From the NCBI GenBank assembly GCA_947476955.1, contig CANJSS010000006.1, positions 1-44,422 on the forward strand: a DNA stretch of 44,422 nt, written 5' to 3'. The notes under the pieces were generated by a model. That model searched no databases and was not told where the DNA came from. It saw nothing but the letters and a program-made list of their open reading frames with translations. Within the stretch, counting starts at the first letter, position 1. Each line of letters begins with the position of its first letter. Shown in pieces: positions 26,341 through 33,440 of this stretch. The position numbers and the translations under genes are program-made. The stretch comes from Flavobacteriales bacterium (GTDB lineage: Bacteria; Bacteroidota; Bacteroidia; Flavobacteriales_D; Crocinitomicaceae).

Positions 26341-26356
26341 GTTACACGTGTTACAC
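26341..26356. repeat. direct repeat GTTACAC in the tauE / PLP divergent region
   Basis: Two copies of GTTACAC are separated by GT; the junction also forms the palindrome ACACGTGT (26344-26351). It lies 64 bp before the TauE start and 78 bp before the PLP start. It could be a regulator site for either gene, or chance. Confidence 0.3.
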
Positions 26357-26433
26357 AAGAACCAAATTATACATTTTTCTTGTGTTTTTGACTGTATTTT
26401 TTATGTAGATTTAACTTATTGTAAAATATTTGA

Positions 26434-27588
26434 ATGAAAAATCTATTTCAACTTCGTGAAGATATTACCTTTTTAAACTTTGGTTCTTTTGGCGCTTGTC
26501 CTAAAGAAATATTCGAAGACTATATGCAATGGCAATATCTATTGGAAAAGGAACCTGTCCAGTTTATAACTCGAAACGGGTATGAATATATCAAAAAGGC
26601 AGCTATTGCTTTAGCAGAATTTATTCACTGTTCGCCCGAGGATCTTATTTTTGTTCCGAATCCAACACATGCCATTAATTTAATTGCTAAAAACATTATT
26701 CTACGGCCAGGAGATGAAATTTTAACCACCAATCTCGAGTATGGAGCAATGGATAAAACTTGGAGTTACTATTGTGAAAAGAACCAATTAAAATACATTA
26801 GGCAAAATATTAGTTTACCAATTAAATCGAAGGAAGAATTTTTAGCGGAATTTTGGAAAGGATTTAGTGATAAAACAAAAGTTGTTTTCATTAGCCAAAT
26901 CACTAGTAGCACAGCCTTGATTTTACCCGTAAAAGAAATTTGTGCAGAAGCAAAAATTCGTGGTTTAATTACAATTGTAGACGGTGCGCATGTCCCAGGA
27001 CATATTCCACTGGATCTTTCGGACATGGAAGCAGATTTTTATACTGGCGCTTGCCACAAATGGATGATGACACCGAAAGGTTCCTCCTTTTTATTTGTAA
27101 AAAAGGAATTTCAAGGGATTTTAGATCCTTTGATTATAAGTTGGGGCTATGATAGCATTGCTCCCAGTGAATCAACATTTTTTGATTACCACCAATTTAA
27201 TGGAACGCGTGATTTTTCCGCTTATTTAACGCTTCCAAAAGCAATAGAATTCAGAGAGAAATATGCTTGGGAGGATGTTTCAACCAGTTGCAAATTAGCA
27301 CTGTTAGAATGTGCACCTAAACTCTTTAACGAACTAAAAACACAACCTCTTGCGCCTTTAAATTCGACTTATTTTGGACAGATATGCAGCTCTGAAATTC
27401 AGACGGAGAAGCCAGAGCAATTGCAAAGATTACTCTACGAAAAGTATAAAATTGAAATTCCAATAATGCGACATGGGCTAAAAAATTATATTCGTTTTTC
27501 ATTTCAAGCATTTAATACCGAAGCAGAAATCGATTTTCTAATCTACGCTTTGCAGGATATTAAAAAGCAATCGAATCTACTATTTTAG
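26434..27588 (+). CDS. class V aminotransferase-fold PLP enzyme (isopenicillin N epimerase-like)
   Basis: A 384-residue fold-type I PLP enzyme. NPTHAINLIAKNI near 75 binds the cofactor phosphate, VDGAHVPGHIPLDL near 183-196 contains the Asp that contacts the pyridine nitrogen, and Lys209 in GACHKWMMTPKGSSFL is the Schiff-base lysine. GTRDFSAYLTLPKAIEF near 268 is typical of the isopenicillin N epimerase / cysteine desulfurase-like subgroup. The substrate is not evident; no beta-lactam genes are nearby, so the name indicates fold only. A desulfurase-like role next to sulfur genes is possible, but the protein lacks an obvious mobile active-site Cys loop. It is a single-gene unit, divergent from tauE. 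Confidence 0.83.
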   Translation: MKNLFQLREDITFLNFGSFGACPKEIFEDYMQWQYLLEKEPVQFITRNGYEYIKKAAIALAEFIHCSPEDLIFVPNPTHAINLIAKNIILRPGDEILTTNLEYGAMDKTWSYYCEKNQLKYIRQNISLPIKSKEEFLAEFWKGFSDKTKVVFISQITSSTALILPVKEICAEAKIRGLITIVDGAHVPGHIPLDLSDMEADFYTGACHKWMMTPKGSSFLFVKKEFQGILDPLIISWGYDSIAPSESTFFDYHQFNGTRDFSAYLTLPKAIEFREKYAWEDVSTSCKLALLECAPKLFNELKTQPLAPLNSTYFGQICSSEIQTEKPEQLQRLLYEKYKIEIPIMRHGLKNYIRFSFQAFNTEAEIDFLIYALQDIKKQSNLLF

Positions 27589-27689
27589 ATAATTTTACTT
27601 TTAAAAATCCTATTTTCTATTAACAAGTTAGGTGAAAATCAAAATTAATACCATAATAAACCGTATCTTGGGTTTCATTTTTAACACTA

Positions 27690-27757
27690 TAAATATTTAA
27701 TATTTCCATTTTATGCAATGTTGGTATATTAATAAATTGTTAACTATTAAATATTTA
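27690..27757. repeat. two palindromes TAAATATTTA before the surface-protein operon
   Basis: Identical 10-bp palindromes stand at 27690-27699 and 27748-27757, 58 bp apart, about 30 and 90 bp before the GEVED gene. A -7-like TATATTAG follows at 27761-27768. The region is very AT-rich, so an operator role is only a possibility. Confidence 0.3.
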
Positions 27758-27786
27758 GTCTATATTAGCAAATCTATAAACGTGCT

Positions 27787-28920
27787 ATGAAAAATTATTA
27801 CCTTATTCTATTCTTGTTTTTTAATTCCTCATTGTTTTCACAATACTGCTCTACTGGAGGACCAACTTCAGGTGTTGACTCAAATGTTCAAACAGTAAGT
27901 TTAATCGGAGAAAGTGGAGCTATAAATTTTACCGGTTGTCCAGGAGTTATTGGAGTGCAAAACCTAACAAATTTAGGAACAACCCTAAACGCAGGAAGCA
28001 ACTACACAAGCCAGATAAAATTTGGAACATGCGGTGGAAATTATACCGGAGCAGGTCAAGCTTGGATTGATTTTGATCAAAGCGGCTCTTTTGATGCATC
28101 AGAATCTATTGGAACGTGGAGTGGAATTCCACCAGTTGCTACCTCCATTTTTAACTTTATTGTTCCGTTTGGAGCTCAAAATGGCATTACTAGAATGCGT
28201 GTAAATCAGCAGGAAGGCGGAACATTACCACTGAATCCTTGTGCTTCCTTTTCTTGGGGTTCCGTAATGGACTTTAGCATCACAATTACAAATGGTGTGG
28301 ATTGCAGCGGTTATATTGGCGATGACATTAACGATCCAATTGTAGTGTCAAGTTTGCCATATTCGAATACTGGAGATAATTCGTACTGTTATTCCAACCA
28401 AAACCCAGTTTATTCCTCTCCAGATGTTTATTACCGTCTTTTACCTAATCCATTAATGGAATCAATCTCTGTATCGCTATGCGGATCCCTTTTCGATACT
28501 TTTCTGAGTGTGATCGATGCAAACGGAAACATTTTAGCTTTCAATGACGATTCAGATGAATGTGGCTCTCAATCTTCTTTAACATTTAATACAAATGGAG
28601 TTGGAATTGCTTACATTATAGTTGAAGGTTGGGGAAGTCAAATGGGAAATTACTCCATTTTAATCGAAGGAAACTATCTGGCTGCTGAAGAATTAGAATT
28701 GCAAAATTTGGTTTTGTTTCCAAATCCAACAGCAGAATTTATTCAGTTGAGAAATATAACAGGTAAAATAGAACTATTTGATGCAAGCGGCACGGCACTA
28801 CTTTCCGTTTCTAATTACGCTGGTGAACAAATTGATTTGAAAAAATATTCCCGAGGCTTATACTTTGTGAAATTCGTGAAAAATCAAAAGCAATTTTCCG
28901 AAAAATTTATTTTAAACTAA
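27787..28920 (+). CDS. secreted GEVED-domain protein with T9SS sorting domain
   Basis: A 377-residue protein. Signal peptide 1-18 is followed by a GEVED domain (about 40-170; AWIDFDQSGSFDASESIG and MRVNQQEGG are typical), a PPC/Ig-like beta domain (about 178-295; DVYYRLLPNP, DTFLSVIDANGN, FNDDSDEC) and a type A T9SS C-terminal domain from about 305 (LVLFPNPTAEFIQLRN, ending KFILN). The calcium-binding-looking DFDQSGSFD loop lies in the GEVED part. The protein should cross the outer membrane by T9SS and be attached to or released from the surface. It is the first gene of a five-gene unit; its TAA shares its last A with the ATG of the next gene. The ligand is unknown. Confidence 0.85.
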   Translation: MKNYYLILFLFFNSSLFSQYCSTGGPTSGVDSNVQTVSLIGESGAINFTGCPGVIGVQNLTNLGTTLNAGSNYTSQIKFGTCGGNYTGAGQAWIDFDQSGSFDASESIGTWSGIPPVATSIFNFIVPFGAQNGITRMRVNQQEGGTLPLNPCASFSWGSVMDFSITITNGVDCSGYIGDDINDPIVVSSLPYSNTGDNSYCYSNQNPVYSSPDVYYRLLPNPLMESISVSLCGSLFDTFLSVIDANGNILAFNDDSDECGSQSSLTFNTNGVGIAYIIVEGWGSQMGNYSILIEGNYLAAEELELQNLVLFPNPTAEFIQLRNITGKIELFDASGTALLSVSNYAGEQIDLKKYSRGLYFVKFVKNQKQFSEKFILN

Positions 28921-30080
28921 TGAAAGTAAAGTACACTTTTCTACTGTTTCTTTTTCTCAATTGTTCCGTTTCACTTGCAAATACGTGGCAACAAAAAGCT
29001 AGTTTTGGGGGAATTGGAAGACATCGAGCAGCAGGAATATCTATTGGAAACAAAGGCTATATGGGCTTAGGGCATGTAAATGGCACAGGACAAGATATTT
29101 CTTATAAAGATTGGTGGCAATATGATCCTGCGTCTGACTCTTGGACTCAGAAAGCAAATTTTCCGGTAAGTGTGCATGGCGCTGTAACTTTTTCGACGGA
29201 TACGAAAGGATATGTTGGTGGCGGATCTTCGTTAAATGGGGAATTTTTTGAATACAATCCCCAAACGAACACATGGATTGCTGTGGCTAGTTGTCCCTTA
29301 AATGTTGGTGATGTGCAAGGTTTTTCTGTTCAAAACAAAGGATACGTATATCTTGGAAATCAACTTGCGGAGTTTGATCCATTGAGCAATAGTTGGACAA
29401 TAAAAGCACAATCACCAGTTTCCTATGGACAATGGACTTGCTCTTTTTCCACAGAATCTAGTGGTTTTGTGAAATCAGGGACTAACTTTTACGAATATAA
29501 ACCAGCAGTAAATCAATGGATGCAGCGCGCAACTTTTCCGGGATTAATGAGTAATGGAAGTTCTGCTTTTACGATGAATCAAAAAGGATATGTCACGTGC
29601 GGATATGTTGGTGGTTTGGCAAACGTAACGGATCAGGTTTGGGAATTCAATCCAGGAAATAACCAATGGAATATGGTAGCCGAATTTCCAGGAACAAAAA
29701 GGAGGTTTCCAGTTGCTTTTTCAATTAATAACAAAGGATATTTTGGAACTGGAACAAATGGCATTAATTTGAATGATTTCTGGCAATTTTATGAAAATCC
29801 GCTTTCACTTTCTGAACAGGAAATTGCAGCTATTCAGTTAAATGTATTTCCAAACCCAGCAACAGAATCCGTACAGTTTTCATTCGAAGGAATCAATTCC
29901 TCCCTTTTAACGGAATGTTCAATTCTTCTCTATTCATTAGATGGAAGAATACTAAAAGAAGAAAAAATAGAATCACAAAATCATATTTTAAAGCGCGGAA
30001 ATGAAAGAAATGGAATATATTATTATTCTATTGTACACCGTTCAAAGCAGCTAAAAACAGGGAAATTAATTTACTATTAA
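28920..30080 (+). CDS. secreted Kelch six-bladed propeller protein 1 with T9SS sorting domain
   Basis: A 386-residue protein with signal peptide 1-20. Six Kelch-like blades follow (about 21-300), each opening with a W-containing strand: TWQQKA, SWTQKA, TWIAVA, SWTIKA, QWMQRA and QWNMVA; most contain a KGY(V/F)xxG strand and an (W/F)E(Y/F)(N/D/K)P strand. The final NDFWQF strand after the last blade probably closes the ring with the N-terminal strand. The T9SS type A domain starts near 305 (LNVFPNPATESVQF, ending GKLIYY). Blades 3 and 4 are shorter than those of its two neighbours. Start and upstream stop overlap as TAATG. Such propellers usually bind protein or glycan; no catalytic site is evident. 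Confidence 0.85.
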   Translation: MKVKYTFLLFLFLNCSVSLANTWQQKASFGGIGRHRAAGISIGNKGYMGLGHVNGTGQDISYKDWWQYDPASDSWTQKANFPVSVHGAVTFSTDTKGYVGGGSSLNGEFFEYNPQTNTWIAVASCPLNVGDVQGFSVQNKGYVYLGNQLAEFDPLSNSWTIKAQSPVSYGQWTCSFSTESSGFVKSGTNFYEYKPAVNQWMQRATFPGLMSNGSSAFTMNQKGYVTCGYVGGLANVTDQVWEFNPGNNQWNMVAEFPGTKRRFPVAFSINNKGYFGTGTNGINLNDFWQFYENPLSLSEQEIAAIQLNVFPNPATESVQFSFEGINSSLLTECSILLYSLDGRILKEEKIESQNHILKRGNERNGIYYYSIVHRSKQLKTGKLIYY

Positions 30081-30081
30081 C

Positions 30082-31302
30082 ATGACAAAATTAGTTGCTT
30101 CAATTTTATTATTTTGTCCATTTGTAATCTTTGGTCAAACAGAAAATTTTTGGCTTAAAAAAAATGATTTTGGAGGTCTAAAGCGCGAGCGAGCGATTTC
30201 CTTTTCTATTGGCGATTACGGATATGTTGGAACGGGTGTAGATACTGGAGAAGTTGTTTTGAATGATCTTTGGCAATACGACGCCTCCAATGATTCTTGG
30301 ATGCAAAAAGCAAATTTACCCGGTTCCGTGCGAAGAGATGCAGTTGGTTTTTCGATCGGATCAAAAGGCTACGTAGGAACAGGAATTGACAGCTCAGAAT
30401 CTGTAGGTGCTTCTGTGTTGAAAGACTTTTGGGAATATGACCCTCAAACGAATACCTGGCTTCAAAAAGCAGACTTCCCCGGCGGTGGCGGATTGGGCAT
30501 TTATTTTTCTACTGGATTCAGTATAGATTCGAAAGGATATATCTGTTGTGGAAAAATTGGACCTTCCTTATATTCCAACGAACTTTGGGAATATAAGCCA
30601 AACATAGATCAATGGACACAGCGCACTAATTTCCCTGGTGGCCTGCGCTATCAACTTGCTTCATTTACTATTGAAAATCATGCATACGTAGGACTTGGTG
30701 CTACGCAGGATGTCTATAAAAAAGATTTTTGGAAATACAATCCTGGTTCAAATCAATGGTCTGCAATTGCCGATCTTCCTGGGAGTAATCGTGCCGAAGC
30801 ATGCAGTTTTACAATCGGTGATTTCGGATATGTTTGTCTTGGTTCCGATGGCGGTTTATTATCCGACCTTTGGGCCTATAATCCAACCGCAAATCAGTGG
30901 TCCATTCGGGCGCCATACGGAGGGAGTGAGCGCAAAAATGCAGTTTCTTTCGTCGTAAACAATAAGGCATATGTTGGAACCGGAAAAGGGTATTCTGGAA
31001 AAAAAGCAAGTATGCAGGAATACACGCCACATACCGTTTTGGATCTTGCTAATTTACATTCGGAATCGCTTCAAATTTATCCTAATCCAGCAAGTAGTTT
31101 TTTTACTATTGTTTCCGAGAATCCTTTGGTAGAGAAATTTGAATTACATACAACGGATGGCCGAAAAGTAAAAGAAATAGAATCTAATTCACTTCAAACG
31201 CAATCTATAAATTGTGCTGATTTAAATCCTGGAATTTATATTCTTGTTGCTTTGGACAATTCAAAATCAGTAGTAAAAACCAAACAAGTTATTTTATTGT
31301 AA
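30082..31302 (+). CDS. secreted Kelch six-bladed propeller protein 2 with T9SS sorting domain
   Basis: A 406-residue paralogue of its neighbours. Signal peptide 1-18 ends at FGQ. Six blades open with FWLKKN, SWMQKA, TWLQKA, QWTQRT, QWSAIA and QWSIRA, and five contain the KGYVGTG-type strand followed by (D/N)xWxY. The most regular of the three propellers, it fits the consensus PGxxRxxAVxFSIxxKGYVGTG closely. The T9SS type A domain begins near 330 (LQIYPNPASSFFTI, ending KQVILL). It begins one base after the previous stop (TAACATG). Function is unknown; similarity to the other two points to tandem duplication. Confidence 0.86.
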   Translation: MTKLVASILLFCPFVIFGQTENFWLKKNDFGGLKRERAISFSIGDYGYVGTGVDTGEVVLNDLWQYDASNDSWMQKANLPGSVRRDAVGFSIGSKGYVGTGIDSSESVGASVLKDFWEYDPQTNTWLQKADFPGGGGLGIYFSTGFSIDSKGYICCGKIGPSLYSNELWEYKPNIDQWTQRTNFPGGLRYQLASFTIENHAYVGLGATQDVYKKDFWKYNPGSNQWSAIADLPGSNRAEACSFTIGDFGYVCLGSDGGLLSDLWAYNPTANQWSIRAPYGGSERKNAVSFVVNNKAYVGTGKGYSGKKASMQEYTPHTVLDLANLHSESLQIYPNPASSFFTIVSENPLVEKFELHTTDGRKVKEIESNSLQTQSINCADLNPGIYILVALDNSKSVVKTKQVILL

Positions 31303-31303
31303 C

Positions 31304-32521
31304 ATGAAAAAAATTAGTCTTTCGGTAATTTTTCTTTTTGGGATTTTCCTTTTTTCTTTCGGACAAAATTTCTGGATTCAGAAAGATTCCGTCAATGGTT
31401 CAGGAAAAGGTAGTTGTTCAAATTTTATTTTATTTAATGAAGGATATATTCTCGGAGGTTTGGATGATTTTAGTTTCAAACGCAAGATGTATTCCTATTC
31501 TCCATTTCAAAACGATTGGGACAGTGAACTTTCCATCGGTGGACTAAATAATGATGGATTAGAACGGGCTTCGGCAAGTTCATTTTCAATTAACAACAAA
31601 GGATATCTTTGTCTTGGTCAAGGCTCTTCAAGTGCTTACTTGAATGATTTATGGGAATTCAACCCTGAAACGCAATCATGGACACAAAAAGCTGATTTTA
31701 TTGGAACAGCAAGAAAACAAGCTGTTTCTTTCTCCATAAATAATTTTGGTTACGTTGGAACCGGGCAAGATGCAACAGGTTTAAAAAAAGATTTTTATAA
31801 ATATGATCCTCTGTTAAATGTTTGGACACAGTTGAGTGATTTTGCTGGAACAGCTCGAAGACAAGCAGTTGGATTTTCCATGGATGGGAATGCATTTGTT
31901 GGAACGGGTGACGATGGTGTTTTGCAAAACGATTTTTGGATGTATGTTGGCTTAACAGATACATGGATTCAAAAAGCAAATTTTCCAGGAACACCACGAG
32001 CTGGAGCAACAGGTTGGGGAACATTTCCTACTGCCTACATTGCAACTGGAGAAGATGTTAATTTTGAATTTAAAAAGGATGTGTGGGAATATAATTATTT
32101 CCTGAATTCATGGGTTCAGGTCGCTGATTTAATGGGTCCTGCACGAAAAAATGCTGTTTCCTTTGCAATTGATGGTATTGGATATTTAGGAACAGGATAT
32201 AATGGCGTTTTCCTAGACGACTTTTATGCGTATTACGGAATTGTAGGTACAGAAGAAATTGAAAATAATTTTACCTCTACCATTTTTCCAAATCCTGCAA
32301 AAGAATTGGTATATGTGCAAATGGATCTTGAAAATATTTCCGATTTAACACTTCAATTATTTTCTATTACAGGAACAAACGTTACTTCTGCAATAACTTA
32401 TGTAATTAAGGAAAAAACGATGGAAGTAAATATTTCTAATTTGCAATCTGGAAATTATTATTACGAGCTGAAGAATCAGAAATCAACGCATAAGTCAACT
32501 GGAAAACTGATGATATTATAA
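31304..32521 (+). CDS. secreted Kelch six-bladed propeller protein 3 with T9SS sorting domain
   Basis: A 405-residue paralogue with signal peptide 1-20 ending SFGQ. Blades open with FWIQKD, DWDSEL, SWTQKA, VWTQLS, TWIQKA and SWVQVA. The first blade (NFILFNEGYILGG, MYSYSPFQ) is the most diverged; blades 3-5 share GTARxQAVxFSxxxxxxVGTG almost unchanged, which suggests recent internal duplication. The T9SS type A domain starts near 324 (STIFPNPAKELVYV, ending GKLMIL). It starts one base after the previous stop (TAACATG), and its own TAA overlaps the ATG of the lipoprotein gene (TAATG). Confidence 0.86.
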   Translation: MKKISLSVIFLFGIFLFSFGQNFWIQKDSVNGSGKGSCSNFILFNEGYILGGLDDFSFKRKMYSYSPFQNDWDSELSIGGLNNDGLERASASSFSINNKGYLCLGQGSSSAYLNDLWEFNPETQSWTQKADFIGTARKQAVSFSINNFGYVGTGQDATGLKKDFYKYDPLLNVWTQLSDFAGTARRQAVGFSMDGNAFVGTGDDGVLQNDFWMYVGLTDTWIQKANFPGTPRAGATGWGTFPTAYIATGEDVNFEFKKDVWEYNYFLNSWVQVADLMGPARKNAVSFAIDGIGYLGTGYNGVFLDDFYAYYGIVGTEEIENNFTSTIFPNPAKELVYVQMDLENISDLTLQLFSITGTNVTSAITYVIKEKTMEVNISNLQSGNYYYELKNQKSTHKSTGKLMIL

Positions 32522-32880
32522 TGAAAAAAACGTTTGTAATTCTTAGTATATTGGTTTTGTTTTCGTGCGAAAACAGTGAATCAAAAGAATCTTTAAACCC
32601 TTCTAATGACCGGGATGTTTATTCGGGAAAAGTTCAAGAACCTGCATATACGATGGAAGTTTTAGAGGATGTTGAATTCGGATGGGGGTACCAATTGTTT
32701 AAAGATGGAAAACTCATGATTGATCAAAAACACATTCCAGCAATTCAAGGCGAACAAGGATTCTCATCAAAAGAAAATGCAGAAATAACGGGCAATTATA
32801 TTTTAAAAAAAATCAAAAATAACGAATTCCCTCCTACTGTTTCGATAGAAGAATTAGACAGTTTGCACGTATTAGATTAA
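32521..32880 (+). CDS. small lipoprotein, DUF4907-like
   Basis: A 119-residue protein with a signal sequence and lipobox LFSC, giving Cys16 as the lipidation site, followed by an acidic/Ser linker (ENSESKES) that could act as a surface-export signal. The mature part is one compact domain: YTMEVLEDVEFGWGYQLFKDG, a DQKHIPAIQG strand with FSSKENAEITGNYILKKIK, and PPTVSIEELDSLHVLD. I recall this as DUF4907, but this is unverified. It is the last gene of the unit and the only one without a T9SS domain, so it may anchor or cap the secreted propellers. It is convergent with the NTF2-like gene. Confidence 0.7.
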   Translation: MKKTFVILSILVLFSCENSESKESLNPSNDRDVYSGKVQEPAYTMEVLEDVEFGWGYQLFKDGKLMIDQKHIPAIQGEQGFSSKENAEITGNYILKKIKNNEFPPTVSIEELDSLHVLD

Positions 32881-32917
32881 GAAAAACGGATTCCTTAAAT
32901 CTAATTTTATTCTGCAT

Positions 32918-33367
32918 TTACTGTTTATCTCTCAATTGGATAAATTCCTTCATCTTTTCATTTTCAACAAGAACAGTTAGGTTGTAATAAACCAATTTCC
33001 ATTCTCCTTTTTCCTTTACCAAAATCCCGCTTCCTCTGCAACCGCGCATCCAAGTGTCTAAATCCTCATCGAACCATGCGGTTTTTTTATTTACAGAATA
33101 AGACCAATTTCGGTTTTTTGCTTTAAAATCCCAGGCCTTTTCAGCATCAAAATAAGGTTTTGAAAATTCGGCAAATTCTGATTTAGACCACCTTTCTCCT
33201 GGTGCAGTTCCAAGAAAGACAAACGAAGTACCCAAGATATCAAAATATGCTTTAAAATTTGCATTTGTTGCGGATAAATGCCATTGGTCAACCAATTTAT
33301 CGAGTTCATTCTGCGCAGTGGCAATATGCATCAAACCTAGGAAAACAAGTGTTGAAATAATTTTCAT
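32918..33367 (-). CDS. exported NTF2-like (SnoaL_3/DUF4440) protein
   Basis: A 149-residue protein with signal peptide 1-18 (cleaved after ATAQ). The rest is an alpha+beta cone fold of the NTF2/SnoaL-like group: VDQWHLSATNANFKAYFDILGTSFVFLGT-type helix and strand, then WSKSEFAEFSKPYF, and the paired strands GSGILVKEKGEWKLVYYNLTVLV. The WKLVYYNLT end is typical. No catalytic residues can be assigned. It lies after the subtilase gene on the same strand but is separated from it by a terminator, so it has its own start signal in the 73-bp gap or downstream read-through. Confidence 0.75.
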   Translation of the reverse strand: MKIISTLVFLGLMHIATAQNELDKLVDQWHLSATNANFKAYFDILGTSFVFLGTAPGERWSKSEFAEFSKPYFDAEKAWDFKAKNRNWSYSVNKKTAWFDEDLDTWMRGCRGSGILVKEKGEWKLVYYNLTVLVENEKMKEFIQLRDKQ

Positions 33368-33390
33368 TCTTTAAAGAATTTACGTGTATT

Positions 33391-33418
33391 AAAAAAGGCT
33401 ACCCATACGAGTAGCCTT
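33391..33418 (-). terminator. terminator after the first subtilase
   Basis: A perfect 8-bp stem AAGGCTAC/GTAGCCTT with an 8-base loop, followed by further T on the minus strand. It sits 23 bp past the subtilase stop and before the NTF2-like gene. Confidence 0.85.
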
Positions 33419-33440
33419 AAAAGTAGTTTTATTTTTAAAC

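Noticed and set aside
28920-32521. Repeated DNA in the Kelch genes as a CRISPR or tandem repeat array
   Set aside because: The similarity is at protein level, follows the reading frame and has irregular spacing and no constant repeat.
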